A DNA stretch of 64,000 bases from Clostridia bacterium UC5.1-1D10 (GTDB lineage: Bacteria > Bacillota > Clostridia > Lachnospirales > Anaerotignaceae): positions 62,001-126,000 of the forward strand of contig BBZU01000005.1 in assembly GCA_001304995.1 (NCBI GenBank). The letters are read 5' to 3'. The notes beneath the pieces are model-generated. The model saw only the letters and a list, made by a program, of their open reading frames with translations. It had not been told where the DNA came from and did not search any database. Of this stretch, positions 1 to 8,261 are shown piece by piece. The translations under genes and the position numbers were made by a program. Position 1 is the stretch's first letter; every line of letters begins with the position of its first letter.

Positions 1-101
1 AGAAACGTAAGATTGTCGCTTTTTGATTGTATTTTCGGGAGAACTTCTGTATGCTTAAAAAGGAAACTTTTGGAAATTCATAGAAACGGGGGGGAATGGC
101 T

Positions 102-944
102 ATGAAAAAGAGGATTTTCTTGCTTTGCTGTATAGTAGGCCTGCTGTGGCCGACAGCAGTGTATGCAGAAACGGCACAAACTTCCCAGAAAAGTTTGCCG
201 CAAGTGCTTCGTATAGAGGATTATAGATATCTTTATATCACTCAGCCAACGTCTGTGAAGGAATTCTGTGATTTATGGGAACAGTGGTGGAAAACGGGAA
301 AGCCGGCAGAACTTGGATATGGGGAATGTGATTATGACATCACGTTGTTTGAAAACGAAAATTCGGCTGCTGCAGCAAAGAAGCGTTATCTCGTATATGA
401 ACGGCAAAATAAACTTGCGGTGGAAAATTTATCCACAGACCCAGACACAGGAAAGCTCATTAGAATAAAGGAAGTTGTTTCTGTTTCGCCGGAAACTATG
501 GAACAGATTGTGCAAAAACTGGAAGGAATGTATGAAACCTATTATATTTATGATTCCTTTGATATGATGCATGGCATTGATTTGGCAGAAATCAATGAGC
601 TTGGAATGGTATTAAATAAAGATATGTATGTTTTTCAAAACGCGTTTATTGATGCCAATGGTACCTTGCTGGTATCTCTGGAGGACTGGAATACCATTTT
701 TGCTACCCAGTATGGAAATTCCAAGAATTTGGCTTACCAGAACGGCACCATCAAAAATAATTATTTATCCACAAACATTTCCTGTCAGAATATCAATGGA
801 AAAGTTTATGTCCCGCTGCGGGAAGCGGTGAACCATTTCGGTCATTTGTCCATGGGGTGGGATAAACAGATGCGGAAAGCAGTGGTTGCAGAAACATCAG
901 TTGTTGATATGCAAAAGAAAATCAGAGCAGGACAAAATTTTTAG
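102..944 (+). CDS. Secreted protein with copper amine oxidase N-terminal-like domain
   Basis: The 280-residue product begins with a signal peptide: basic MKKR, a hydrophobic core and a V-Y-A cleavage site near residue 22, so export is expected. The last third (about 175-265) resembles the copper amine oxidase N-terminal-like domain that clostridial exported proteins use as a non-catalytic module; the stretch NGKVYVPLREA followed by GWD is typical. The middle is unrecognised and no enzymatic motif is visible. ATG 96 touches the G-run at 88-94, whereas ATG 102 sits 7 bases after it, so I start at 102. The gene stands alone and converges on the MATE gene. Export is fairly sure; function is unknown. 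Confidence 0.75.
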   Translation: MKKRIFLLCCIVGLLWPTAVYAETAQTSQKSLPQVLRIEDYRYLYITQPTSVKEFCDLWEQWWKTGKPAELGYGECDYDITLFENENSAAAAKKRYLVYERQNKLAVENLSTDPDTGKLIRIKEVVSVSPETMEQIVQKLEGMYETYYIYDSFDMMHGIDLAEINELGMVLNKDMYVFQNAFIDANGTLLVSLEDWNTIFATQYGNSKNLAYQNGTIKNNYLSTNISCQNINGKVYVPLREAVNHFGHLSMGWDKQMRKAVVAETSVVDMQKKIRAGQNF

Positions 945-999
945 AAATGACATTGAAGGAAAACATCAGCTAAAAGTTTCAATATTTTGGAATGCAAAA

Positions 1000-1031
1000 A
1001 AGGCAAGAAATTCTGAAGAATTTCTTGCCTT
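1000..1031. terminator. Intrinsic terminator between convergent genes
   Basis: Fourteen-base arms at 1000-1013 and 1018-1031 pair perfectly around a four-base loop. Read on the minus strand the stem is followed by six T, which suits the MATE gene. The plus-strand T tract is weak, so it serves the secreted-protein gene less well. Confidence 0.8.
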
Positions 1032-1046
1032 CTATATTTTCGATGT

Positions 1047-2396
1047 TTAGGGCATGACCACTTTCTTTTCTTTCTGTAACTTGATAAAGAAACCGATACA
1101 CAAAAGCAGTTCAAAAAGTGCAGACATGGGTACGGCAATACCGATGATGAGCAGGTTGGTACCAGGCAGACGGCTGAGGAAGTAGGAAAGGGGGATACGT
1201 ACCAGGAATACGGTTAAAACCCCTTGGAGCAAAACAAATTTTGTTCTGCCTCTGCCGTTGAAATATCCCAGCATGCAGAAGTTGATGGCTGTCAGCAAAT
1301 ATTCAAAGGAACAGCTCTTCAGATACAGCTGGGTAGAGGCGATAACTTCCGGGTCATTGGTAAAGATAGATGCCAGAAAATCCCCTTGCAGGAATGTCAG
1401 CAGGAATACCATAAATCCGCAGCAGAAGGAGATTCTTACCGCTACAAAGAATGCCTTTGTGGCGCGGCTGATGTTGTTTGCCCCAACGTTCTGCGCAACG
1501 AAAGCGGAAAGGGCAGACATGAAACTCATAGGTACCAACGCCAGGAAAACAAAAAGTTTTCCGCAATGCCAACGCTGGCGGAAGCAACAACCCCCAGAGA
1601 GTTGAGGATAGATGTTATGATCAAAAAGGATACAGTTACCTGGAAATCCTGTGCGGCAATAGGCAGACCCAAAGAAATGATTCTGCGGACAGCGCCTTTT
1701 TGTTTGAAGTCAGAAAGCTTCAGGCGGAAAGGCAGGCGATGCTTTTTGGTGTATTTCATATAGACAATGGAGAAGAAAAAGCTGCTTGCCTGTGCAATGA
1801 CTGTTGCCAGTGCCGCGCCTGCTGTGGACATATGAAGCAGTCCTACAAAAACCAGATCCAGAATGATATTGATGGTGCAGGCGATCAATACAAACAAAAA
1901 TGGCGATCTGGAATTGCCCATGCCACGGAAAATACCGCTGACAGAGTTATAGGCTGTGATGAAGATCATACCGGAAGCACAAATACGAATGTATGTAATG
2001 GTTTCGGGCAGTGCTTCTTCTGGAACATGCATCAGCAGGGATGCTTGTTTTGCAAAACAAACCAGAACAACAGTAATCATCAAAGCGATACAGGTGAAAA
2101 GTTTGATCTGTCCGGCAACAATATGAGCTGCTTCTTCCGGTTTTTTCGCGCCGATGGCTTGCCCCAGCAGTACCGTTACACCCATGGTCAGACCGGTTAT
2201 AATGACGGTTGCCGCCTGCATGACCTGTCCGCCAGTAGCAACAGCGGAAATGCTTGCGGTGGTACCGAATTTCCCCACGACCATCAAGTCAACGCCGCCG
2301 TACAAAGCCTGAAGTACCAGCGACATCATCAGCGGGATTGCAAAACGAATCAGGGGCGCAGCAATTTTTTCCTTCCAGAAATGTGTTGTTTTCCAT
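1047..2396 (-). CDS. MATE family efflux transporter (two apparent frameshifts)
   Basis: This is a MATE-type cation antiporter that would export drugs or metabolites across the membrane; the repaired reading has 449 residues, normal for the family with 12 membrane helices. The N-terminus has the typical PLMMSLVLQALYGGVDLMVV stretch. The frame breaks twice. The T run at 2365-2370 is one base too long, closing the frame soon after the start, and the T run at 1557-1560 is one too short, splitting ENF from the continuation MSFMSALSAFVAQNVG. Both sites are homopolymers, so sequencing error is more likely than mutation. The start at 2396 follows GGAGGATTTT. Its own promoter and a terminator-like hairpin lie in the leader. 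Confidence 0.85.
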
Positions 2397-2410
2397 AAAA
2401 TCCTCCTTGC

Positions 2411-2466
2411 AAAAAAACGCTAACAAGAATATACCCTTGTTAGCGTTAGTGTATCAAACGAAGCAT
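2411..2466 (-). promoter_or_regulatory. Candidate attenuator: leader peptide plus terminator before MATE gene
   Basis: On the minus strand a short frame at 2466-2446 encodes MLRLIH and stops. Its stop codon enters the first bases of a perfect 12-bp hairpin (arms 2436-2447 and 2416-2427) followed by seven T, which is an intrinsic terminator placed between promoter and ribosome site. A ribosome at the stop codon would cover the upstream arm and let transcription continue. The peptide has only a weak ribosome site, so its translation is inferred. Confidence 0.6.
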
Positions 2467-2483
2467 TCCGTGAATGCTATATC

Positions 2484-2512
2484 ATTATAAGGGGTGGGAC
2501 ATAAAAAGTCAA
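2484..2512 (-). promoter_or_regulatory. Promoter of the minus-strand MATE gene
   Basis: TTGACT at 2507-2512 and TATAAT at 2484-2489 are separated by 17 bases on the minus strand. The predicted start near 2477 gives an untranslated leader of about 80 bases. Confidence 0.75.
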
Positions 2513-2602
2513 GGAGAATTCCAAAAGGAATTTCACCAATTTTCGTGGATAAACCATGATATCTTTCAGCAGGAATAGGCATGTTTGTTTTTGGAAAAAT
2601 GG

Positions 2603-2632
2603 TTGACTTCATATATGGGAATATGTTATGTT
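2603..2632 (+). promoter_or_regulatory. Probable promoter of the second MATE gene
   Basis: TTGACT at 2603-2608 and TATGTT at 2627-2632 are 18 bases apart. The location supports the downstream start codon at 2675 over more upstream in-frame codons. Confidence 0.5.
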
Positions 2633-2674
2633 TTATCCGTTTCTATTGGAAAAATCAGGAATGGAGGGAGCTGT

Positions 2675-4063
2675 ATGCGCAGAGAGAATAACCTTGGAAC
2701 AGACAGCATGGGAGGTCTGGTAGTACGTCTTGCAATACCGGCAATGCTGGCACAGTTTATCAATGTCCTTTACAGTATTGTGGACAGAATTTTCATTGGG
2801 AATATTCCAGAGATTGGCGCAACGGCTCTGGCTGGCGTTGGGATCTGTGGGCCAATTGTTACCCTCATCACTTCCTTTTCTATGTGGGTTGGCATTGGCG
2901 GCTCTCCTTTGATGAGTATCAAAATGGGGGAGAATGACCGAAAGGGTGCCTCTCAGATCATGGCCAACTGCTTTTTGATGATGATTGTCATGGCAGTTGT
3001 GATCACACTGCTGGTTATATTGTTCAAGCAGCCCTTGTTGATGCTTTTTGGTGCCAGTGAAGTGACTTTTCCTTATGCCAACACTTATATGACCATTTAT
3101 GCGGCAGGCAGTATTTTTGCCATATTGTCCATGGGCATGAATACGTTCATCATCTGTCAGGGATATTCGAAAATCGCTATGATGTCTGTTGTTGTAGGCG
3201 CAGTCACAAACATTGTTCTTGACCCTGTGTTTATTTTTGGATTTGATATGGGTGTAGCTGGTGCGGCTGTGGCAACGGTTATTGCGCAGATGGTGTCTTG
3301 TGCTTTTGTACTGCTGTTCCTTTTTGGCAGAAGACCGCCAGTACGCATTACCTTTGGCGGCTATAACCGGACACTGATGTTTCGTATTTTGCTGACAGGG
3401 CTTTCCCCGTTTATCATTGTCGCATTGGACAGCGGCTTGATCATTGCCATGAACATGGTATTGCAGCATTATGGCGGCCCTGGATATGGTGACCAGCTGG
3501 TAACCTGCCATACCATCGCACAGAGCTTTTTCCTGATGGTTACACTGCCCATGGGTGGTATGACTGGTGCTACACAGCCTATTTTGGGATTTAACTATGG
3601 TGCCTGTCAGATGGATCGTGTAAGAGGCGGGCAGAAGTATACATTATTTCTTTGCCTGATCTTTACTGCTGTGATGATGTTGGTGGCACACGTTTTCTCA
3701 CCTTATTTTGTAAGACTGTTTACAAATGATGCCTTTTATATGGACTTATCTGTAAAGGCTATCAAGATCATGACACTGATGATTTTGCCTTTGGCTGTGC
3801 AGTATACCATTGTGGATGGCTTTACTGGTTTGTCAGCTGTACGTTATGCCATCACTCTTTCTACATTCAGAAAGATGCTCTATTTTGCGGCCATGATGAT
3901 TTTCCCTTTGCTCTTTGGGATCGAAAATGTCTTTTTTGCAGAACCCGCCGTTGACCTGATCAGCGCAGGGGTATCTGTATTGGTATATTTGAAATGCATG
4001 AGCGGCATTCTGCGCCGGAGAGAAGAAAAAGTGGCTCTGGAACTGCAGAAATCTGCTGCATAA
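2675..4063 (+). CDS. MATE family efflux transporter, MepA-like
   Basis: The intact 462-residue membrane protein belongs to the MATE (MOP superfamily) group of Na+ or H+ coupled multidrug exporters. The opening MGGLVVRLAIPAMLAQFIN and following YSIVDRIFIGN match the first helix and loop of MepA/DinF-type members, and the two halves repeat the LDPVFIFGF-type turn expected of the inverted duplication. ATG 2675 follows GGAGGGAG at proper spacing; in-frame codons further upstream overlap the promoter. It is transcribed divergently from the other MATE gene, and ends at a strong terminator. The transported compound cannot be told from sequence. Confidence 0.9.
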   Translation: MRRENNLGTDSMGGLVVRLAIPAMLAQFINVLYSIVDRIFIGNIPEIGATALAGVGICGPIVTLITSFSMWVGIGGSPLMSIKMGENDRKGASQIMANCFLMMIVMAVVITLLVILFKQPLLMLFGASEVTFPYANTYMTIYAAGSIFAILSMGMNTFIICQGYSKIAMMSVVVGAVTNIVLDPVFIFGFDMGVAGAAVATVIAQMVSCAFVLLFLFGRRPPVRITFGGYNRTLMFRILLTGLSPFIIVALDSGLIIAMNMVLQHYGGPGYGDQLVTCHTIAQSFFLMVTLPMGGMTGATQPILGFNYGACQMDRVRGGQKYTLFLCLIFTAVMMLVAHVFSPYFVRLFTNDAFYMDLSVKAIKIMTLMILPLAVQYTIVDGFTGLSAVRYAITLSTFRKMLYFAAMMIFPLLFGIENVFFAEPAVDLISAGVSVLVYLKCMSGILRRREEKVALELQKSAA

Positions 4064-4071
4064 AGAAAGAG

Positions 4072-4106
4072 GAATCCAAAACACAAAGGTGTTTTGGATT
4101 CTTTTA
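4072..4106 (+). terminator. Intrinsic terminator after MATE gene
   Basis: Thirteen-base perfect arms at 4072-4084 and 4089-4101 enclose the loop AAAG and are followed by TTTTA. Confidence 0.85.
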
Positions 4107-4127
4107 TATCATTAAGGAGGGTGAAAC

Positions 4128-4701
4128 ATGGACAAAAAGCTGCGAAAAAAACAGTGTCGAGAGGAAGTCCGCAAAAGGCTGGAGTCTCTTCCCAAGGAAT
4201 ATCATGAGGAAGCCAGCCAAAAAAATTTCGGAATTCTTATGTGGCATGGAAGTCTTTCAAAAAGCGGGAAGCATATTTTGTTTTGTCAGTACACCGACGG
4301 AAATCAATACCCGTTCTATCATTCAGCATGCATGGAGCGGCGGAAAGCAGGTTGCAGTGCCAAGATGCCTGGAAAAAGGTCAGATGGAGGCGTGTGTCAT
4401 TACCAAAGAAGAAGACTTGGAAGAAGGAAAATTCGGTATTATGGAACCGAAAGCAGGCTGCAAAGTGCTGATGCCGGAACAGATTGATCTGATTGTCCTG
4501 CCGTGTCTTTCCTGCGACAAAAAAGGTAACCGATTGGGATATGGCGGCGGATATTATGATAGATATTTGGAAAAATGTACTGGCGTTCGTGTCGTGATTT
4601 GCAGAGAAAAAATGATGTTGGATGAAATTCCGGCAGAGTCGTTCGATCAAAAAGGCGATTTTCTGATTACGGAAAAGGGGATATGCCCTATCAAAGGTTA
4701 A
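4128..4701 (+). CDS. 5-formyltetrahydrofolate cyclo-ligase (apparent frameshift)
   Basis: This enzyme uses ATP to turn 5-formyl-THF into 5,10-methenyl-THF, returning stored folate to the one-carbon pool. The C-terminal motif GYGGGYYDRYL is the family's nucleotide-binding signature, and the repaired length of 190 residues is normal. The A run at 4219-4225 has seven bases where six keep the frame: the first part reads into KNFGIL, while the next frame gives the expected SEFLCGMEVFQKAGSIF. The start at 4128 follows AAGGAGGGTG. It lies directly after a MATE terminator, so it needs its own promoter, which I did not identify. Confidence 0.88.
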
Positions 4702-4741
4702 GAATTCATGCTTGTGGGAAAATAAAAACAGGATTTTTTAA

Positions 4742-4779
4742 TGACAAGTGTTTACATTTGTCAAAAAATAAAATAAAAT
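4742..4779 (+). promoter_or_regulatory. Promoter with overlapping dyad before nucleobase permease
   Basis: TTTACA at 4751-4756 and TAAAAT at 4774-4779 are 17 bases apart. An inverted repeat, TGACAA at 4742-4747 and TTGTCA at 4758-4763, straddles the -35 box and could be a repressor operator. The regulator is unknown. Confidence 0.5.
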
Positions 4780-4826
4780 GAGCTTTGGTAAAAATTCAAG
4801 TAAAAGGTATGTGAGGGAAGAGGACT

Positions 4827-6233
4827 ATGAAAGACACAAAAGTTTTATCTGGAACGGCATATTCCTTTGAAGGAAAAATGCCTCTGCGTCAGGCAATTCC
4901 CCTGGGACTGCAGCATGTACTTGCCATGTTTGTAGGGAACCTGACACCACTGCTGATCATCACAGGGGCTTGCGGCCTGGGTGTTGGCAGTGAATTTGCG
5001 GATTTGCAGGTCAGCCTGCTGCAAAATGCCATGCTGGTTGCGGGTCTGGTAACATTGCTTCAGCTTTTTGCCATTGGCCCTGTCGGAGGGAAAGTTCCTA
5101 TTATCATGGGGACAAGTTCCGGCTTTATCGGCGTATTTAACAGCGTAGTTGCCAATATGGGCGGCGGTGTGATTGCCTATGGTGCCATTATGGGTGCATC
5201 TATTATTGGTGGTTTGATGGAAGGCGTACTGGGATTTTTCCTGAAACCCCTGCGCAGATTTTTCCCGCCTGTTGTTACAGGTACTGTTGTATTGTCCATC
5301 GGTCTGTCTCTGATTTCCGTTGGTATCGGTTCCTTTGGCGGCGGCAGCGGTGCGGCAGACTACGGCTCCATCGAAAACTTGCTGCTGGCAACATTTGTAC
5401 TGGTTGTAATTCTGATTGTAAAACATGGTACAAAAGGTTTTACCAGCACATCTTCCATTCTGATCGGTATTATTGCCGGTTATATTGTTGCTTTTATTAT
5501 GGGATTTGTTCTGCCTACAACAGGCGTAACAGCAGATGGTGTGGAATACACAAAAGCTTGGGTACTGAACTGGGATAAAGTAAAAGAAGCAAGCTGGTTT
5601 GCGGTTCCTGCGCTGATGCCAGTTAAGATCATTTTTGACTGGAGAGCCATTGTGCCTGTATTGATTATGTTTGTTGTAACAGCCGTAGAAACTGTTGGTG
5701 ATATTTCCGGCGTTATGGAAGGCGGTATGGGCAGAGAAGCGACTGACAAAGAACTGTCCGGCGGTGTTATCTGCGACGGTCTGGGTTCCACTTTCGCTGC
5801 TATTTTTGGTGTACTGCCTAACACTTCTTTCAGCCAGAACGTTGGTCTGGTTGCCATGACAAAAGTTGTTAACCGTATGGCACTGGCTACCGGGGCTGTA
5901 TTCCTGATCCTTTGCGGTCTGATTCCGAAACTGGGTGCGTTGGTTTCCATCATGCCTCAGGCTGTTTTGGGCGGTGCTGCGGTTATGATGTTCTCCTCTA
6001 TCGTAGTCAGCGGTATCCAGCTGGTAACAAAAGAACCTATGACACCCAGAAACCTGACCATTCTGTCAGTAGCACTGGGCGTTGGGTATGGTATTGGTGC
6101 AAACAGCGCTGTCTTGGCCAAAGCGCCTCAGGCATTGCAGCTGATCTTTGGCGGTTCCGGTATTGTACCTGCTGCTGTTGTAGCAATTGTACTGCATGTA
6201 CTTTTGCCCAAAGATGACGTTGTAAAAGAATAA
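4827..6233 (+). CDS. Nucleobase:cation symporter-2 family permease (xanthine/uracil type)
   Basis: The 468-residue polytopic protein is an NCS2 (UraA/xanthine permease) symporter importing a nucleobase with protons or sodium. Recognisable parts are the N-terminal LGLQHVLAMFVGNLTPLLI and the later NTSFSQNVGLVAMTKVVNR; the latter pattern is more usual in purine (xanthine or urate) than uracil permeases. ATG 4827 follows GAGGGAAGAGGA. It is monocistronic, with a promoter carrying a dyad upstream and a strong terminator downstream. I see no purine riboswitch in the 125-base leader region. Family assignment is firm; the purine preference is inference. Confidence 0.88.
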   Translation: MKDTKVLSGTAYSFEGKMPLRQAIPLGLQHVLAMFVGNLTPLLIITGACGLGVGSEFADLQVSLLQNAMLVAGLVTLLQLFAIGPVGGKVPIIMGTSSGFIGVFNSVVANMGGGVIAYGAIMGASIIGGLMEGVLGFFLKPLRRFFPPVVTGTVVLSIGLSLISVGIGSFGGGSGAADYGSIENLLLATFVLVVILIVKHGTKGFTSTSSILIGIIAGYIVAFIMGFVLPTTGVTADGVEYTKAWVLNWDKVKEASWFAVPALMPVKIIFDWRAIVPVLIMFVVTAVETVGDISGVMEGGMGREATDKELSGGVICDGLGSTFAAIFGVLPNTSFSQNVGLVAMTKVVNRMALATGAVFLILCGLIPKLGALVSIMPQAVLGGAAVMMFSSIVVSGIQLVTKEPMTPRNLTILSVALGVGYGIGANSAVLAKAPQALQLIFGGSGIVPAAVVAIVLHVLLPKDDVVKE

Positions 6234-6242
6234 TTCTGAACG

Positions 6243-6287
6243 AAAAAAAGTGATAAAATCAGGTATTTTGGTTTTATCACTTTTTTT
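6243..6287 (+). terminator. Intrinsic terminator after permease gene
   Basis: Arms at 6243-6258 and 6272-6287 (core GTGATAAAA with its complement) end in a run of seven T. The A-rich left side may also act on the opposite strand, where no gene is seen. Confidence 0.85.
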
Positions 6288-6502
6288 ATTGCAGTAAAAA
6301 AGCACAAATGAATTTTATGAAACAATAGAAAAAATAAATTGGTAAAATTAAATAAGTTTATAATTTTAGGAGAATTGGCAAAAAAGCTGCGGCATTTTTA
6401 GTAGAAATCATAAAAATTCTTGCAATGTCTTTCGCACAAAGACAAATGTTTGAGGAATGTGTTAAAATGTCCTTCCGTTGTAAACTTTTTTTGCTATTTC
6501 TA
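6288..6502. other. AT-rich intergenic stretch without recognised gene
   Basis: About 215 bases between the permease terminator and the sdaAB promoter contain no reading frame with a ribosome site and no hairpin with a T tract. It may hold upstream control sites for the serine operon, but none is recognisable. Confidence 0.5.
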
Positions 6503-6576
6503 TTGACTTTGTAGAATTTTATCATATATAATTGTAGTGACCAAAATCTTAAGATTTTAAAAAAACTTTAAGATTT
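6503..6576 (+). promoter_or_regulatory. Serine operon promoter and candidate operator
   Basis: TTGACT at 6503-6508 and TATAAT at 6527-6532 are 18 bases apart. Just downstream lies the perfect 16-base palindrome AAAATCTTAAGATTTT at 6543-6558, and its half TTAAGATTT recurs at 6568-6576. A protein bound there would overlap the transcription start, fitting repression. Confidence 0.65.
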
Positions 6577-6605
6577 ACGGAAAAGAACGAATAGGGGAGG
6601 ATATT

Positions 6606-7268
6606 ATGTTACAGGCATTTGACATTATCGGCCCGATCATGATCGGCCCGTCCAGTTCCCATACAGCCGGTGCTGTGCGCATTGGTAAGTATGCACGATC
6701 CATCTTGGGTGGAACACCTGTGAAAGCACATATCCGTTTCAGTGGTTCCTTTGCGAAAACATATAAAGGCCACGGTACAGATAAAGCTGTCATTGCAGGT
6801 ATTTTGGGAATGGATACAGATGATGCCCGCATTCGTGTCAGCATGGATGTGGCAAAAGAAGAAGGTCTGACATTCGAATTTGAAGAAGCAGATATCGATG
6901 GTGCTCACCCCAATACAGCAGAAATCACACTGGAAGATACGACAGGCAGAACTGCGCAGGTACAGGGTGCTTCTGTTGGCGGCGGTAACATTGTCATCAA
7001 TAAAATCAACGGTACCGCAGTTTCCATTAACGGGAAATCTGATACACTGGTAATTCCTCATCAGGATATTCCAGGTATGATTGCGGTGGTTACAAAAATC
7101 TTGGCAGAAAAAGGCGTAAACGTTCATGGTTTCTCTCTGTGCAGAGACCATAAGGGCGGTACGGCTGTTATGACCATCGAAATCGATGGTGATATCAATG
7201 AATCCGTGCAGGATGCAATTCTGGAAAATCCTCATATTTTCTCCTGCACCATTCTGAAAGCAATTTAA
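6606..7268 (+). CDS. sdaAB: L-serine dehydratase, iron-sulfur type, beta subunit
   Basis: With SdaAA this forms the iron-sulfur L-serine dehydratase that deaminates serine to pyruvate and ammonia. The N-terminal FDIIGPIMIGPSSSHTAGAVR is the family's signature segment. Residues from about 145 on form an ACT domain (DIPGMIAVVTKILAEKGVNV), which in this family senses serine or holds the subunits together. The 220-residue length is typical. ATG 6606 follows GGGGAGG. SdaAA starts 16 bases downstream, so the two are co-transcribed from the promoter near 6503, probably together with the serine carrier. Confidence 0.96.
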   Translation: MLQAFDIIGPIMIGPSSSHTAGAVRIGKYARSILGGTPVKAHIRFSGSFAKTYKGHGTDKAVIAGILGMDTDDARIRVSMDVAKEEGLTFEFEEADIDGAHPNTAEITLEDTTGRTAQVQGASVGGGNIVINKINGTAVSINGKSDTLVIPHQDIPGMIAVVTKILAEKGVNVHGFSLCRDHKGGTAVMTIEIDGDINESVQDAILENPHIFSCTILKAI

Positions 7269-7284
7269 GGAGAGAGGTGAAACT

Positions 7285-8169
7285 ATGTTCAAATACGATT
7301 CTTTGGCAGATTTGGTTGCAACAGCAACACAGGCGAACGAACCTCTTTCCAAAATTATTCTGCGTGAACAGGCAGAAGCTACTGAAAGTACAGAAGAAGC
7401 TCTGTATGCGCAGATGGAACGCTCTTTGGAGGTTATGCGTGAATCTGTACAGGAAGGTCTGGATCCCGACAAACGTTCCGCAAGTGGTTTGACTGGCGGC
7501 GATGCATACAAAATGATGCGCGCAGTACAGGAAAACAGAAACATCTGCGGTAAAATCTTTGGGGATGCCATGACAAAAGCACTGGCTGTTTCTCAGACCA
7601 ATGCTTGTATGGGCAGAATTGTTGCGGCTCCTACTGCGGGCAGCTGTGGTATTTTGCCTTCCGCTCTGCTGACCATTTCCGAAAGCAGAAACATTCCTAA
7701 CGAAGACGTGGTAATGGCGCTGTTCACAGCATCCGCTGTGGGTATGGTCATTGCAAACAACGCTAGCATTGCTGGTGCAGCAGGTGGCTGTCAGGCAGAA
7801 TGCGGTGCGGCAAGCGCTATGGCGGCGGCTGCTATCGTAGAAATCTGTGGTGGCACACCTAAAATGTGTGAACATGCATGCGCCATCGCATTGAAAAATA
7901 TTCTGGGTCTGGTATGTGACCCCGTTGCAGGTCTGGTGGAAATCCCCTGCATCAAGAGAAACGCAGCCGGTGTTGCCAATGCTTTTGTTGCGGCTGAACT
8001 GGCTCTGGCAGGCATTGAAAGCGCAATTCCTGCTGACGAAGTCATTATTGCAATGAAGAAAATCGGTGACGCTATGTCTTCTACACTGAAAGAAACAGCA
8101 GAAGGCGGTCTGGCTGTAACACCGACAGGTAAAAAGCTTTGTGAAAAAGTATTTGGTTGCTGCCAATAA
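7285..8169 (+). CDS. sdaAA: L-serine dehydratase, iron-sulfur type, alpha subunit
   Basis: This is the catalytic subunit; it carries the [4Fe-4S] cluster that polarises the serine hydroxyl during dehydration to pyruvate. The cysteines expected to hold the cluster are visible in GGCQAECGAASAM and, further on, GLVCDPVAGLVEIPCIKRN. The stretch APTAGSCGILPSALL is also diagnostic. The 294 residues are full length. ATG 7285 follows GGAGAGAGGTG. Clustering with sdaAB and sstT indicates an energy-yielding serine catabolic unit; pyruvate and ammonia are the products. Confidence 0.96.
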   Translation: MFKYDSLADLVATATQANEPLSKIILREQAEATESTEEALYAQMERSLEVMRESVQEGLDPDKRSASGLTGGDAYKMMRAVQENRNICGKIFGDAMTKALAVSQTNACMGRIVAAPTAGSCGILPSALLTISESRNIPNEDVVMALFTASAVGMVIANNASIAGAAGGCQAECGAASAMAAAAIVEICGGTPKMCEHACAIALKNILGLVCDPVAGLVEIPCIKRNAAGVANAFVAAELALAGIESAIPADEVIIAMKKIGDAMSSTLKETAEGGLAVTPTGKKLCEKVFGCCQ

Positions 8170-8261
8170 AAGGGGAGGCAAAAATACTTTCAATATTAAG
8201 TTCGTACAACCTGACAAAACGCAATATTGAACATTTATAATTTAATAGGAGAATCATAATC

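Noticed and set aside
2585-2674. N-terminal extension of the second MATE protein
   Set aside because: The extra 30 codons overlap a promoter and lack a ribosome site, while ATG 2675 has one. Similar upstream extensions at 26430, 52851 and 56207 were dropped for the same reason.
4702-4826. Purine riboswitch before the permease
   Set aside because: The conserved loop and stem sequences of that riboswitch are not present; only a promoter and a dyad are seen.
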